From UBA9865 sp035647835 (GTDB lineage: Bacteria > Bacillota > Dethiobacteria > Dethiobacterales > Dethiobacteraceae): 32,974 bases of DNA. Location: contig DASRMS010000177.1 in assembly GCA_035647835.1 (NCBI GenBank), positions 1 to 32,974 of the forward strand. The letters run 5' to 3'. The stretch's first letter is position 1; every line of letters starts with the position of its first letter. The position numbers and the translations under genes were made by a program. Shown here one piece after another: positions 32,324 through 32,974 of the stretch. The notes under the pieces are model-generated. The model saw only the letters and a list, made by a program, of their open reading frames with translations. It was not told the origin of the DNA and searched no databases.

Positions 32324-32863
32324 TTATGCTGGTTTGCAAATAATCTCTTTAATGCGCGTGTTAAAAAAATCTTTAGCATGAGCCGTTCGTAAAACCATTG
32401 CTGTATCAGCACCAGCACCGGAGCCCCCGATGGCCACAATGTCTTCATCATGAGGAATTAACCCAGCATCAAGTGCCATTACCGCAATTTCCACACCAAC
32501 TTTAACGCCTTGTCCCAGCATCCGCAGCGTGGCTGCCACTAAACCTCCGGGATAAGTGCCGCCAAACTTGTTTTCTACCCCGCGGTCAATACCACCAAAC
32601 AAATGGGTGGTCGTCAGTACTTTAACCCCCCTGGCTTCCAGCTTTTTACGCACTTCAGTATCCATTTCCTGCTCCCCAGGGTTACGGAAACCAGTATGGT
32701 GCGTCACACAGACCACAGGCACTGCCAAGTCCAGCAGCTGCTGCGCTGTTTTACCACTGTTAGAGGCTACCACATAGTGGCGGATACCTAATTCCCTGCC
32801 CCGCTCGACGGCCAGCTGTAAGGCCTGTTCCGTATTCACCGGTCCTCTTTTCTTAAAGATCAT
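32324..32863 (-). CDS. Free-standing pyruvate kinase alpha/beta (C-terminal) domain protein
   Basis: A 179-residue protein of the family resembling the C-terminal allosteric domain of pyruvate kinase. It has no catalytic barrel, so it cannot be a pyruvate kinase by itself. Conserved stretches are VNTEQALQLAVERGRELGI, YVVASNSGKTAQ, VCVTHHTGFRNPGEQEMD, VLTTTHLFGGIDRG and a glycine-rich IGGSGAGADTAMVLR. The last two could bind phosphate or a nucleotide. Stand-alone homologues occur in Clostridia and archaea with no established role. The ATG at 32863 follows GGGGGGAG. No clear terminator separates it from the zinc-ribbon gene 186 bases away. Confidence 0.82.
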   Translation of the reverse strand: MIFKKRGPVNTEQALQLAVERGRELGIRHYVVASNSGKTAQQLLDLAVPVVCVTHHTGFRNPGEQEMDTEVRKKLEARGVKVLTTTHLFGGIDRGVENKFGGTYPGGLVAATLRMLGQGVKVGVEIAVMALDAGLIPHDEDIVAIGGSGAGADTAMVLRTAHAKDFFNTRIKEIICKPA

Positions 32864-32974
32864 TACGTCTCCCCCCTACTTTTTTATTAATAGTCTTCAC
32901 CAATTTTTGTCTAACTTATGTAATAATTACCACACAAACACTAATTAACTAATATATTTACTTAACATCTGCAT

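Noticed and set aside
1..32974. CRISPR array, prophage, toxin-antitoxin or biosynthetic cluster
   Set aside because: No spaced repeats, integrase, capsid or antitoxin-like pair was seen. Apart from the small inverted-repeat element, everything is chromosomal core.

Overview
The window is one long, almost unbroken minus-strand block of core genes from a low-to-mid GC, endospore-forming Firmicute. Gene order and protein sequences look like Clostridia of the Peptococcaceae type. Sporulation is shown by spoIIGA, sigE, sigG, spoVD and spoVE. Anaerobic life is shown by the class III ribonucleotide reductase pair nrdD/nrdG. Meso-diaminopimelate peptidoglycan is suggested by the DNPR motif of MurE. 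There are no rRNA or tRNA genes, phage genes, CRISPR arrays or complete insertion sequences.

Transcription runs from high to low coordinates. (a) 32863-31967: a free-standing pyruvate-kinase C-terminal-like protein and a small zinc-ribbon protein, then a terminator. (b) 31767-14456: the dcw (division and cell wall) cluster mraZ-rsmH-ftsL-spoVD, a terminator, murE-murF-mraY-murD-spoVE-murG, a 167-nt gap where many relatives carry murC, then murB-murA-ftsQ and ftsA-ftsZ. A three-copy, 10-bp-period MraZ-type operator precedes mraZ. (c) 14456-14341: a small inverted-repeat element abutting the ftsZ stop codon and carrying a strong terminator. (d) 14310-11398: the spoIIGA-sigE-sigG sporulation sigma module behind a promoter that looks Spo0A-controlled, ending with a small exported protein and a terminator. 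(e) 11293-3371: ylmC, then a tightly packed run nrdR-nrdD-nrdG-pgeF-(HlyD-like)-ylmE-sepF-ylmH-divIVA starting at a textbook tandem NrdR operator. (f) 3317-171: ileS behind its own sigma-A promoter and an isoleucine T-box, ending in a terminator. (g) 53-1: the start of one more gene.

The genes form one logical programme: peptidoglycan precursor synthesis (Mur enzymes, MraY, MurG), polymerisation and septation (SpoVD, SpoVE, FtsL, FtsQ), the Z ring and its anchors (FtsZ, FtsA, SepF, DivIVA), and the first sporulation sigma cascade that reuses the septum. The most interesting signals are regulatory. They are the NrdR-controlled promoter whose only visible downstream path leads into sepF and divIVA, the mobile-looking terminator element between ftsZ and spoIIGA, and the long-spacer Spo0A-type spoIIGA promoter. 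I did not find an entirely new system. Most of the window is a conserved chromosomal core, and all functions are inferred from recognised families without database searches.
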